Assembly: GCF_000009985.1 (NCBI RefSeq)
Contig: NC_007626.1
Coordinates: 4,755,789-4,819,788, forward strand
Source of the DNA: Paramagnetospirillum magneticum AMB-1
Lineage (GTDB): Bacteria > Pseudomonadota > Alphaproteobacteria > Rhodospirillales > Magnetospirillaceae
Direction of reading: 5' to 3'
Length of the DNA stretch: 64,000 bases
Translations under genes and position numbers: made by a program
The notes under the pieces: generated by a model
The model's database searches: none
Told to the model about the DNA's origin: nothing
What the model saw: the letters and a program-made list of their open reading frames with translations, nothing else
In this document: positions 37,961 through 46,034 of the stretch, in pieces
How the letters are laid out: each line of letters begins with the position of its first letter
Position numbering within the stretch: position 1 is the first letter of the stretch

Positions 37961-39352
37961 CTAGTACCGATAGGTTTCAGGCTTGAAGGGGCCTTCGACC
38001 GCGACGCCGATATAATCGGACTGCTTCTTGTTCAGCTTGGTCAGGGTGGCGCCCAGCTTGGCGAGGTGCAGCATGGCCACCTTCTCGTCCAGGGTCTTGG
38101 GCAGGACGTAGACCTTCTTCTCGTACTTGCCGGGATTGGTGAAGATCTCGATCTGGGCCATCACCTGGTTGGTGAACGAGGCGCTCATCACGAAGGAGGG
38201 GTGGCCGGTGGCGCAGCCCAGGTTGACGAGACGGCCCTCGGCCAGCAGCAGGATGCGGTTGCCGCTGGGGAACTTGATCTCGTCCACCTGCGGCTTGATG
38301 TTGTTCCACTCGAAGTTCTTCAGGCCGGCGACCTGGATCTCCGAGTCGAAGTGACCGATGTTGCAGACGATGGCGCGGTCCTTCATGGCGCGCATGTGAT
38401 CGACGGTGATCACGTCCACATTGCCGGTGGTGGTGACGAAGATGTCGCCGCGGGGCGCGGCCTCTTCCATGGTGGCGACCTCATAGCCTTCCATGCAGGC
38501 CTGCAGGGCGCAGATGGGGTCGATTTCGGTGACGATGACGCGGCAGCCCTGGGACGCCAGCGACTCGGCCGAGCCCTTGCCCACATCGCCGAAGCCGGCG
38601 ACCACGGCGACCTTGCCGGCCAGCATGACGTCGGTGGCGCGGCGGATGCCATCGACCAGCGACTCGCGGCAGCCGTACTTGTTATCGAACTTGGACTTGG
38701 TCACCGAGTCGTTGACGTTGATGGCCGGCCACAGCAGGGTGCCCTTCTTCTCCATCTCGTAGAGACGGTGCACGCCGGTGGTGGTCTCCTCGGTCACGCC
38801 GCGGATGGCGGTGCCGTTGCGGGTGTAGAAGGTCTTGTCGGTCGCCAGCTTCTTCTTGATGGAGGCGAACAGGACTTCCTCTTCCTCGCAGGTCGGGTTG
38901 TTGAGGACCGACAGGTCCTTCTCGGCGCGCATGCCCAGATGGATCAGCAGAGTGGCGTCACCGCCGTCGTCCAGGATCATGTTGGGGCAGCCGCCATCGG
39001 CCCATTCGAAGATGCGGTGGGTGTAGTCCCAGTACTCTTCCAGGTTCTCGCCCTTGACGGCGAACACCGGGATGCCGGCGGCGGCGATGGCGGCGGCGGC
39101 GTGGTCCTGGGTCGAGAAGATGTTGCACGACGCCCAGCGGATGTCGGCGCCCAGAGCCTTCAGGGTCTCGATCAGCACGCCGGTCTGAATGGTCATGTGC
39201 AGCGAGCCGGCGATGCGGGCGCCCTTCAGCGGCTGCGACGGGCCGAATTCCTCGCGGGTGGCCATCAGGCCGGGCATCTCGCTCTCGGCGATGTCCAGCT
39301 CCTTGCGGCCCCAAGCGGCCAGGGCGATATCGGCAACGACGTAATCGGTCAT
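37961..39352 (-). CDS. ahcY: Adenosylhomocysteinase
   Basis: The 463-residue SAH hydrolase, splitting S-adenosylhomocysteine into adenosine and homocysteine to keep methylation reactions running. It contains the NAD-binding VVAGFGDVGKGSAESLASQG, SLHMTIQTGVLIETL, and the conserved C-terminal PFKPETYRY (tyrosine contacting NAD). Length is typical of the long bacterial form. A 16-bp palindrome 72 bases upstream is a candidate operator. Confidence 0.98.
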   Translation of the reverse strand: MTDYVVADIALAAWGRKELDIAESEMPGLMATREEFGPSQPLKGARIAGSLHMTIQTGVLIETLKALGADIRWASCNIFSTQDHAAAAIAAAGIPVFAVKGENLEEYWDYTHRIFEWADGGCPNMILDDGGDATLLIHLGMRAEKDLSVLNNPTCEEEEVLFASIKKKLATDKTFYTRNGTAIRGVTEETTTGVHRLYEMEKKGTLLWPAINVNDSVTKSKFDNKYGCRESLVDGIRRATDVMLAGKVAVVAGFGDVGKGSAESLASQGCRVIVTEIDPICALQACMEGYEVATMEEAAPRGDIFVTTTGNVDVITVDHMRAMKDRAIVCNIGHFDSEIQVAGLKNFEWNNIKPQVDEIKFPSGNRILLLAEGRLVNLGCATGHPSFVMSASFTNQVMAQIEIFTNPGKYEKKVYVLPKTLDEKVAMLHLAKLGATLTKLNKKQSDYIGVAVEGPFKPETYRY

Positions 39353-39423
39353 GATGGTCCCTCGGACAGGAATGTTCCAGTTGCCGCCTGTGTACCAGCC
39401 CTTTCGGCAAAACGCAACACGAT

Positions 39424-39439
39424 ATAAAGATATCTTTAT
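39424..39439. promoter_or_regulatory. 16-bp perfect palindrome upstream of ahcY
   Basis: ATAAAGATATCTTTAT is a perfect palindrome in AT-rich DNA between the cupin gene stop and the ahcY start. ArsR-family SAH-responsive regulators (SahR) are known to control ahcY in some Proteobacteria through palindromic operators; whether this is such a site is inference. No arsR-type gene is in the window. Confidence 0.65.
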
Positions 39440-39457
39440 GTGAGTATGGCCCGCCCG

Positions 39458-39868
39458 CTACTTCACCAGACTCACATTGGCCGTACCCTCGGCGCCCATG
39501 AAGACGCACAGGATGCGGACCGGGCGGTCCGTGAGGTTGATGCCCCGGTGGGGTGCCGCCATGGCTTCCATCAGGGCCTGGCCCTGGGCATAGGTCCGCC
39601 GGCCGTGGGGGCCGTAATCCACCACCACCTCGCCCTCCAGGATATAGGCGTACATGGGGGCCGGGTGGAGATGCAGGGCGGCCTCGGAATGGGGCGCCAG
39701 CGTAACGATGGTCGAGGTCACCTTGGCCGGGCCGCTGTCGGGGTAGCGGATGGTCTCGCCCAGCACGGTGGTGCCGGTGGACAGCAGCTGAACCGAGGGA
39801 TAGGCCTCCTCGGCCAGGGCGGAGCCGCCCAGCAGCAGCGCCATTGCGGCGACGATCAGGATACGCAT
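39458..39868 (-). CDS. Secreted cupin-domain protein
   Basis: A 136-residue protein with signal peptide MRILIVAAMALLLGGSALAEE and a single cupin barrel. Metal-binding-type histidines lie in HSEAALHLHPAPMYAYILEGEVVV. It is predicted periplasmic. Small cupins of this kind bind metals or small ligands; the role here is unknown. ATG 39868 has AGAGGGGGG upstream, better than the longer reading from 39892. Confidence 0.85.
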   Translation of the reverse strand: MRILIVAAMALLLGGSALAEEAYPSVQLLSTGTTVLGETIRYPDSGPAKVTSTIVTLAPHSEAALHLHPAPMYAYILEGEVVVDYGPHGRRTYAQGQALMEAMAAPHRGINLTDRPVRILCVFMGAEGTANVSLVK

Positions 39869-39888
39869 AGTTCCCCCCCTCTTTGGTC

Positions 39889-41679
39889 TCAATGTCCCTG
39901 GAAGCCGTCGAGCAACTGGCCGATCTTGCCAGAATCGGTCTGTTCCATGACCGTGCGGGCCAGGGTCTCGGCGGCGGCCAGATCGAGCGAGCGGATGCGG
40001 TTCTTCACCACCGGCAGGTTCGACGTGCTCATGGACAGGTCGCGCAGGCCGAGCCCCAGCAGCAAGGGAGCGTAGCGGGGATCGCCCGCCATCTCGCCGC
40101 AGACGCTGACCGGGATATTGGCCCGCTGAGCCGCCTGGGTGGTGAACTGGATCAGGCGCAACACCGCCGGATGCAGCGGGTTGTAAAGATGAGCCACCGC
40201 CTCGTCGGACCGGTCGATGGCCAGGGTGTACTGCACCAGGTCATTGGTGCCGATGGCGAAGAAATCGGCATGCCAGGCGATGGAATCCGCCGACAGCGCC
40301 GCGCCGGGAATCTCGATCATGGCGCCCAGCCGGGGCAGCGGATCTGGCAGGCTCACGCCCGCCTTGCGCAGGCGGCGGATCACCCGGTTCATCACCTCGC
40401 GGGTGGCGCGCAGCTCGCCCACCGTGGCGATCATCGGGATCAGGATGCGCACCGGGCCATGGGCGGACGCCCGCAGGATGGCGGCCAGCTGGGCCTCGAG
40501 CAGGTCCTGGCGGGCCAGCCCCAGGCGGATGGCGCGCAGGCCCAGCGAGGGATTGGGGCCGATGGTACAGCCCAGGGCGGGGGCCAGCTTGTCGCCACCG
40601 GCATCGAAGGTCCGCACCGTGACCGTGCGGCCGCCCATGCGCTCGACCACGTCCTTGAGGATGGCGTATTGCTCGTCCTCGCTGGGGACGTCGTCGCGGT
40701 TCATGTACAGGAACTCGCTGCGCAGCAGGCCGATGCCCTCGGCCCCGGAGTCCAGCACGGCACCCACTTCGTTGGGCAGCTCCATATTGGCCTGCAGCGT
40801 GATGCGTCCGCCGTCGCGGGTCACGGCCGGCACGTCCTTGAGGCGGGACAGCACGCGGCGCGCCTTGAGGAAGGCGGCGCGTTCGCGCCGGTAGAAGGCC
40901 AGGGTCTCCGGTCCGGGATTGATCACCACCAGGCCGTTGGTGCCGTCGATGATGACCTGTTCGCCGCCCTTCACGCCGGTCAGCAGATCGGCGATGCCCA
41001 GCACCGAGGGCAGCCCCAGGGAGCGCGCCATGATGGCGGTATGGCCCTCGCTGCCGCCCATCACGGTGGCCAGTCCGGCCACCTGATTGGGATCAAGCAG
41101 GGCGGTGTCGGCGGGGGTCATCTCCTCGGCGACGATCACCGCGTTCCTGGGCAAGGCGGTAAAGGGACGATAGGCGGTATTGGTCAGGGCGCGCAGCAAA
41201 CGGCGGCCGATATCCTTGATGTCGGCCACGCGGGCGGCGAGATACGGGTCCTCCATGGCCTCGAAGCCACGGACGATCTCGTTGATCTCCTGCTGAACGG
41301 CGGCCTCGGCATTGATGCGGTCGTTGCGGATGCGGGCCTCGACGCCCCGCAGCAGGCGCGAGCCGTGCAGCATCTGGCGATAGGCATCCAGCAGGTAGCC
41401 CAGTTCCTCGCCGGCGGCCCCGCCAAGGCGCCCCGCCTTGTCCTGCAACTGCTCGACCTGACGGCCCGCATTGGCCGAGGCCTCGTTGAAGCGGGCGCAT
41501 TCGGCATCCAGACGGGCGGCGGGAATGCGCAGCTCGGGGACGGTGATGGTCCCGGCGTCGTGCAGATAGAGGGTGCCGATGGCGATGCCCCGCGACACGC
41601 CCAACCCGTCGCGGACCAGTTCGGCGCGGGCCGTCGCCTTGCTTCGTCCGACCGCCTTGCTGCCGCCGTTCGCCGTCAT
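39889..41679 (-). CDS. ptsP: Phosphoenolpyruvate-protein phosphotransferase (PTS enzyme I)
   Basis: A 596-residue enzyme I without an N-terminal GAF domain (RDGLGVSRGIAIGTLYL directly starts the EI fold). The phospho-histidine is in GGSEGHTAIMARSLGLP. PEP-binding motifs LLRSEFLYMNRDDVPSEDEQ, MIATVGELRATREVMN and the catalytic-cysteine region VSVCGEMAGDPRYAPLLLGL are intact. It starts the chain EI to HPr to EIIA. No sugar permease is nearby, so the chain is regulatory. It follows ptsH by ten bases. Confidence 0.95.
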   Translation of the reverse strand: MTANGGSKAVGRSKATARAELVRDGLGVSRGIAIGTLYLHDAGTITVPELRIPAARLDAECARFNEASANAGRQVEQLQDKAGRLGGAAGEELGYLLDAYRQMLHGSRLLRGVEARIRNDRINAEAAVQQEINEIVRGFEAMEDPYLAARVADIKDIGRRLLRALTNTAYRPFTALPRNAVIVAEEMTPADTALLDPNQVAGLATVMGGSEGHTAIMARSLGLPSVLGIADLLTGVKGGEQVIIDGTNGLVVINPGPETLAFYRRERAAFLKARRVLSRLKDVPAVTRDGGRITLQANMELPNEVGAVLDSGAEGIGLLRSEFLYMNRDDVPSEDEQYAILKDVVERMGGRTVTVRTFDAGGDKLAPALGCTIGPNPSLGLRAIRLGLARQDLLEAQLAAILRASAHGPVRILIPMIATVGELRATREVMNRVIRRLRKAGVSLPDPLPRLGAMIEIPGAALSADSIAWHADFFAIGTNDLVQYTLAIDRSDEAVAHLYNPLHPAVLRLIQFTTQAAQRANIPVSVCGEMAGDPRYAPLLLGLGLRDLSMSTSNLPVVKNRIRSLDLAAAETLARTVMEQTDSGKIGQLLDGFQGH

Positions 41680-41689
41680 GACCGGGCTT

Positions 41690-41995
41690 TCAGTCTTCGT
41701 CGAACTTGCGGTCGACGAGATCGAACAGGGCGTCCATGGCTTCGGTGGCCTGGGCGCCGGTCACCTTCAGCTCGATGGAGCAGCCGGGCGCCGCAGCCAG
41801 CATCATCAGCCCCATGATCGACAGGCCCGACACCTCGGTGCCGCGATGACCGACGGTCACCTGGGCGTCGAAGGTGGCGGCCAGCTTGACGAACTTGGCG
41901 GCGGCCCGGGCGTGCAGACCGCGTCGGTTGGAGATGGTGGCGGTGCGGACCAGCTCCGCGCCGGCCCCGCCCGAGGTTCCGATCACGTCCGACAT
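41690..41995 (-). CDS. ptsH: HPr phosphocarrier protein
   Basis: A 101-residue HPr with a short extension at the N-terminus. The phospho-histidine is in RRGLHARAAAKFVKLA and the regulatory serine, substrate of HPr kinase, in VSGLSIMGLMMLAAAPG. It carries phosphate from enzyme I to the EIIA at 41995-42402. One-base overlap with that gene. Confidence 0.96.
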   Translation of the reverse strand: MSDVIGTSGGAGAELVRTATISNRRGLHARAAAKFVKLAATFDAQVTVGHRGTEVSGLSIMGLMMLAAAPGCSIELKVTGAQATEAMDALFDLVDRKFDED

Positions 41996-42402
41996 TACTT
42001 GCGATCCTGAGTCAGCAGCTTGGAGGCGACGTTGATGTATTTGCGACCGGCCTCCTGGGCGCTGGCCACGGCATCGGCCAGGGCCTCGGAATGGCGCACG
42101 CTGGCCAGTTTGATCAGCATGGGCAGGTTGACGCCTGCGATCACCTCGACCTTGGCCTTGTCCATGATGGAAATGGCCAGATTGGACGGCGTGCCGCCGA
42201 ACATGTCGGTCAGCACCACCACGCCGGCGCCGTCGTCACAGCGCGCCACGCTGGACAGGATATCGTTGCGCCGCTGCTCCATGTCGTCGTCGGGCCCGAT
42301 GCATACCGCCCCGACATTGGGCTGCGGCCCCACCACGTGCTCGAGCGCGGCGACGAGTTCGTCGGCGAGCCGGCCGTGGGTGACGAGTACCAGTCCGATC
42401 AT
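41995..42402 (-). CDS. PTS EIIA component, mannose/fructose type
   Basis: A 135-residue EIIA-Man protein, MIGLVLVTHGRLADELV with the active histidine at residue 9, and VVVLTDMFGGTPSNLAISI. No EIIB, EIIC or EIID is encoded around it, so it is a regulatory acceptor, as found in other alphaproteobacteria. Start at 42402; the upstream reading is not EIIA-like. It lies between rapZ and ptsH. Confidence 0.94.
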   Translation of the reverse strand: MIGLVLVTHGRLADELVAALEHVVGPQPNVGAVCIGPDDDMEQRRNDILSSVARCDDGAGVVVLTDMFGGTPSNLAISIMDKAKVEVIAGVNLPMLIKLASVRHSEALADAVASAQEAGRKYINVASKLLTQDRK

Positions 42403-42472
42403 CTCAATCCCCCTTGAACGGGCAAAAGGCCAGCCCCACCGGCCCCGATCCCGCGCGTCTTGCACAGTGACA

Positions 42473-43393
42473 TCATGAACCCCGTTCGTCGAGTTCGCGA
42501 TGGCGAAGCTCGACCTTTCCGCCCCGTCGTTGCATCCACTGCGCTAGGTGCTCGGCGATGGCGACGGACCGGTGACGGCCGCCGGTACAGCCGACGGCAA
42601 TGGTGAGATAGCTCTTGCCCTCGGCGGCGAAGCGCGGCAGCAGCGGCTCCAGCAGGCGGGTCAGCGACTCGATGAACGGCCCGAAGGCTGGGTCGGCGGC
42701 CACGTATTGGGCCACCGCCGGATCGCGGCCGGTCAGCGGCTTCAGCTCGGGCACATAATGGGGATTGGCCAGGAAGCGGGCGTCGAACACCAGATCGGCC
42801 TCGCGCGGCAAGCCGTTGCGATAGGCGAAGGAGGTGACGAACACGCCCAGGCCGCCATTGCTCTCCAGCCCGAAATGCCCGGCCAGCAGGCGCTTGAACT
42901 CGCCGGGCGGCTGGTTGGTGGTGTCGATCATCACGTCGGCCCGGCGCTTGAGCGGCGACACCAGGGCGCGCTCGTGGCGGATACCGTCCAGCAGCGGGCG
43001 GTCCACCGCCATGGGATGGCGCCGCCGCGTCTCGGTGAAGCGGCGGCACAGCACGTCGTCCTCGCAATCCAGGAACAGCAGCCGCACGTCCAGGCCGCTT
43101 TCGCCCATCAGATGGTCCAGGGCCGCCAGCACCGGCTCGACGCCGAAATCGCGGGTGCGGATATCGACGCCCAGCGCCAGGGGACGGGCCATGCCGCCGC
43201 CGGAGCGCACCAGACTGGCCGCCAGGGCCAGCGGCAGGTTGTCCACCGCCTCCCAGCCCATGTCCTCCAGGGCCTTCAGCGCCATGGTCTTGCCGGCGCC
43301 GGACATGCCGGTGACGATGACCACGCGGTTGCCGCCCCCGGCATGGGCCGGAGCCGAGGTCTGATCCGTCGGGCTGGAGTGCAGGTCGCTCAT
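42473..43393 (-). CDS. rapZ: RNase adapter protein RapZ
   Basis: A 306-residue P-loop protein. Walker A GMSGAGKT is at about residues 29-36; DNLPLALAASLVRSG, HPMAVDRPLLDGIRHERAL, the FAYRNGLPREADLVFDARFL stretch and the C-terminal VGCTGGRHRSV are diagnostic. In E. coli RapZ senses glucosamine-6-phosphate and directs RNase E to GlmZ; in alphaproteobacteria it is coupled to the regulatory PTS. ATG 43393 preferred over GTG 43396. Confidence 0.95.
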   Translation of the reverse strand: MSDLHSSPTDQTSAPAHAGGGNRVVIVTGMSGAGKTMALKALEDMGWEAVDNLPLALAASLVRSGGGMARPLALGVDIRTRDFGVEPVLAALDHLMGESGLDVRLLFLDCEDDVLCRRFTETRRRHPMAVDRPLLDGIRHERALVSPLKRRADVMIDTTNQPPGEFKRLLAGHFGLESNGGLGVFVTSFAYRNGLPREADLVFDARFLANPHYVPELKPLTGRDPAVAQYVAADPAFGPFIESLTRLLEPLLPRFAAEGKSYLTIAVGCTGGRHRSVAIAEHLAQWMQRRGGKVELRHRELDERGS

Positions 43394-43824
43394 CACGGCG
43401 GCATTATATCTCGCGTTGAAGCGCGCATCGCAAGGCGAACCTTCGCCGCCGCCGATGCCTCGAAGGGGGCCAGCAGCAGATGGCGCAGGGTCAAGCCCAG
43501 CAATTCCAGGGCGCTCGCCTCCGGCAGCCGTTCCACCGCCGATGGGGCGACCAGATCGACCACCAAATCCAGCGCCACGCCGTCCAGATGGGGAAGGCGG
43601 ACCAGCCCCAGGCCGCGCACCTCCAGCAGACCGGCGATGGTGGCGGGCGGGCGGGCGATCAGGGCCTCGCCATCGCGGTCCAGCGCCGTCTGGTCGTCGG
43701 CCACCAGAATCGCCCCGCCGTCGATCAGGCGGAGCGCCAGATCCGACTTGCCGCTTCCCGAAGGACCGCGCAGAAGAACGCCGCGGCCATCAATGGCCAC
43801 GCAGGTGCCGTGTACGAAGGTCAT
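43393..43824 (-). CDS. hprK: HPr kinase/phosphorylase, short alphaproteobacterial form
   Basis: A 143-residue protein equal to the C-terminal catalytic half of Gram-positive HprK. Walker A GPSGSGKSDLALRLID, ILVADDQTAL and EVRGLGLVRLPHL (K3 signature) are present. It phosphorylates the regulatory serine of HPr. Alphaproteobacteria normally have only this short form. One-base overlap with rapZ. The chvI/chvG sensor pair often upstream in rhizobia is absent. Confidence 0.93.
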   Translation of the reverse strand: MTFVHGTCVAIDGRGVLLRGPSGSGKSDLALRLIDGGAILVADDQTALDRDGEALIARPPATIAGLLEVRGLGLVRLPHLDGVALDLVVDLVAPSAVERLPEASALELLGLTLRHLLLAPFEASAAAKVRLAMRASTRDIMPP

Positions 43825-43870
43825 GGGCAAAGGGTGGCGACGCCGCCCGCCGAAGTCAAGACGGGCCAGC

Positions 43871-43924
43871 CCCGGAAACGCTCATGGCCCCTGAAACGCT
43901 CATGGCCGGGACGACCCGGCCATG
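43871..43924. terminator. Two 18-bp tandem repeats and a strong hairpin after the transglycosylase gene
   Basis: Two nearly identical 18-base units (each with GAAACGCTCATGGC) at 43871-43888 and 43889-43906 run into a hairpin, CATGGCCGGG and CCCGGCCATG around ACGA at 43901-43924. It lies between the stop of the lytic transglycosylase and the hprK start on the minus strand. No T-run follows, so termination is only probable. Confidence 0.55.
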
Positions 43925-43951
43925 GCGAAGGGAGCAAGCCGCCTCGGCGAC

Positions 43952-45781
43952 TCAGCGCGAGACCTTCTGGATCCTGGGATGAACCGGATCCTGGCCGTTG
44001 TAAAACGGCCAATCGCCCGAGGCCACGGCGTCCAGGGTGTCAGACTTCTGGCCAAGCCGGCTTTGATAGATCCAATAGCCGGTCATCACCCGCTGCACGA
44101 AGACGCGGGTCTGGCGGGCCGGCAGGCTTTCCACCAGCAACAGCGGGTCGTCGTTGTGACGGATATTGGTCAGCCAGCGGCCCAGATTGCCGGGACCGGC
44201 ATTATAGGCGGCCGCCATTAGCAGAAGATTGCCGTTGACCGGCTCTTCCTCCAGCAGCTTGGCCACATAGCGCTGGCCGAGGCCGAGATTATGCTCGGGA
44301 TCGGACAGGCGGGCACCGGCGCCCCGGCCACCGATGGCGGCGGCGGTGGCAGGCATCAGCTGCATCAGGCCGGCGGCACCGACCCCCGACCGGGCGGAGG
44401 GATTGAACGAGGATTCCTGGCGGACCAGGGCGAAGACCAGGGCCTTATCGATCTGCCAGCCGCCCTTGGGCGTCCAGTCGGGAACGGGAAAGGCGGCGGC
44501 GTCGTGCAGGCGGCCGTTCTCTCGCGGCAGCGAGCCGCCCAGACTGACCGCCAGGGCCGGCATCTGGCCGGCATAGGCCATGACCAGCATGGATTGCCGC
44601 AGACCCTTGCTGGCGTTGGGATAGAGCTTGCGCAGCTCTTCCTCGGCAGCGGCGCGGTCGCCCAGCTGCAGCAGGCCCAGGGCGCGGCGCGCCCCGGAAA
44701 CGCGCATCAGCAGATCGGCGTCGCCCTCGGTGAAGGGCGGCACTTCCCACGAGAATTCGGAACCATGGCCCAATTCGGCGCGGGCCAGCAGGCCGTAATA
44801 GGTGCGCGACGAGGTGGCGGCCAGTTCCAGCCAGTGATTGACCGCCTCGGGACGGCGGGTCACCAGATTGGCCCGCGCCGCCCAGAACGCACCGGCGGCG
44901 GACAGCCAATCCTGGCCGTCGGAATACTTGGCCACTTCCTCGAAATGGCGGCGCGCCACGTCGGGCTTGCCCATGCGCCACTGGGCCAGGCCGGCGATCC
45001 AATGGGCGGCGGGCAACTGCTCGCCCGAGCGTTCGGCCGAGAGGCCGGCCAGGGTCGCGGCGGGCTCGTCGCGGCCGCCGGCGAAGTGATCGGCGGCAAC
45101 CATCAGCCGCATGCGGTCGAAGTCTAGCTCGGACAGGGATTGCGCCTCGGCCGATGCCATCATGGCCTCGACGCGGGCCGGCTCCTCGTCGCGCAGGGAC
45201 TGGCGCAGCTTGGCCTTGAACGCCTTCACCTTGGCGGACGACGAATCCACGTCATAGGCCACCTCTTCCCAGGTGGCGCCATCGTCCTCGGAGGAAATGC
45301 CGGTGCCCTTGAGGCCGCCCTTGGCCGGAGCGCGCAACGCGCCGCCGCCCTTGACGCCCTTGAGACCCTTGGCCAGCTTGTGAATGGCCTCGGCCTGCGG
45401 CAGATCGGCGTAATCCGCCAGCCAGGCGCGGATTTCCTGGAACTTGGGCTTGGCTCCCGGCGCCATCAGACGCTGGGCCAGCACATGGCCCTTCAGCAAT
45501 TCGTCGCGGATCTTGCCCAGTTCGCGGTCGGCGGCGGCAAACTGGCCCGAGGTCTGCAGCGCCATCACCCGCTTGTAGAGGTCCACATCGCCCGCCGACA
45601 GCGGCTTGGGCAGGGGGGCCACGCGGGCTTCACGATTGGAACCGGGAAGGATGGCGGCCGTCTGGGCGCCGTCGGCGGCGGCGATTCGCACCTTGGCCGG
45701 CTTGACGGGTTCACCCGCCAGGGCCGGAGACGTCGCCGCCATGATCGCCAGCATCACTGCCGGGAGGAGCCTGTCGCGCAA
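43952..45781 (-). CDS. slt: Soluble lytic murein transglycosylase
   Basis: A 609-residue periplasmic enzyme. The signal peptide (to about residue 22, SPALA|GEP) is followed by a long alpha-helical superhelix of TPR-like units and a C-terminal SLT domain: ALVRQESSFNPSARSGVGAAGLMQLMPATA with the catalytic glutamate, then AAYNAGPGNLGRW. It cleaves the glycan chains of peptidoglycan to anhydromuropeptides. The TTG start at 45781 has AGAGGAG upstream and gives a complete signal peptide; the next ATG would cut it. Confidence 0.93.
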   Translation of the reverse strand: MRDRLLPAVMLAIMAATSPALAGEPVKPAKVRIAAADGAQTAAILPGSNREARVAPLPKPLSAGDVDLYKRVMALQTSGQFAAADRELGKIRDELLKGHVLAQRLMAPGAKPKFQEIRAWLADYADLPQAEAIHKLAKGLKGVKGGGALRAPAKGGLKGTGISSEDDGATWEEVAYDVDSSSAKVKAFKAKLRQSLRDEEPARVEAMMASAEAQSLSELDFDRMRLMVAADHFAGGRDEPAATLAGLSAERSGEQLPAAHWIAGLAQWRMGKPDVARRHFEEVAKYSDGQDWLSAAGAFWAARANLVTRRPEAVNHWLELAATSSRTYYGLLARAELGHGSEFSWEVPPFTEGDADLLMRVSGARRALGLLQLGDRAAAEEELRKLYPNASKGLRQSMLVMAYAGQMPALAVSLGGSLPRENGRLHDAAAFPVPDWTPKGGWQIDKALVFALVRQESSFNPSARSGVGAAGLMQLMPATAAAIGGRGAGARLSDPEHNLGLGQRYVAKLLEEEPVNGNLLLMAAAYNAGPGNLGRWLTNIRHNDDPLLLVESLPARQTRVFVQRVMTGYWIYQSRLGQKSDTLDAVASGDWPFYNGQDPVHPRIQKVSR

Positions 45782-45964
45782 GGCTGTTCTCCTCTGAATT
45801 CGCTGCGGGACCGATTCGCCCGTCGCTCGCGGATCGCGCGCCGGGATCGGACCACTGGGTTATCGACAAAACCAATCGAGGTCCCCGGTTTTATAAATGA
45901 CGCCCCCCGCCAGAGCAACGAAAAACGACTCGCGATTCATAAACAGATTGTAAAATTCCATTAC

Positions 45965-45982
45965 AGAACAATGACTTGTTCT
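45965..45982. promoter_or_regulatory. 18-bp palindrome upstream of the DUF1848 gene
   Basis: AGAACAATGACTTGTTCT has 7-base arms around a four-base centre, 53 bases before the DUF1848 start, in an AT-rich stretch (45890-45985) divergent from the transglycosylase. It looks like a repressor operator. It is not the usual alphaproteobacterial LexA site (GTTC-N7-GTTC). Confidence 0.5.
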
Positions 45983-46034
45983 TTGCTGCCGAGTCCTGGT
46001 GGCAGCAGAGCCGCCTAACCGCCATAATGGGGAA

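Noticed and set aside
45860..45868. TTATCGACA resembling a DnaA box
   Set aside because: It mismatches the consensus at an important base and stands alone without a box cluster, so there is no support for an origin.
45966..45981. GAACAATGACTTGTTC as a LexA box
   Set aside because: The alphaproteobacterial LexA site is a direct GTTC-N7-GTTC repeat; here the arms are inverted with 8 bases between the GAAC and GTTC, so it is listed only as an unknown palindrome.
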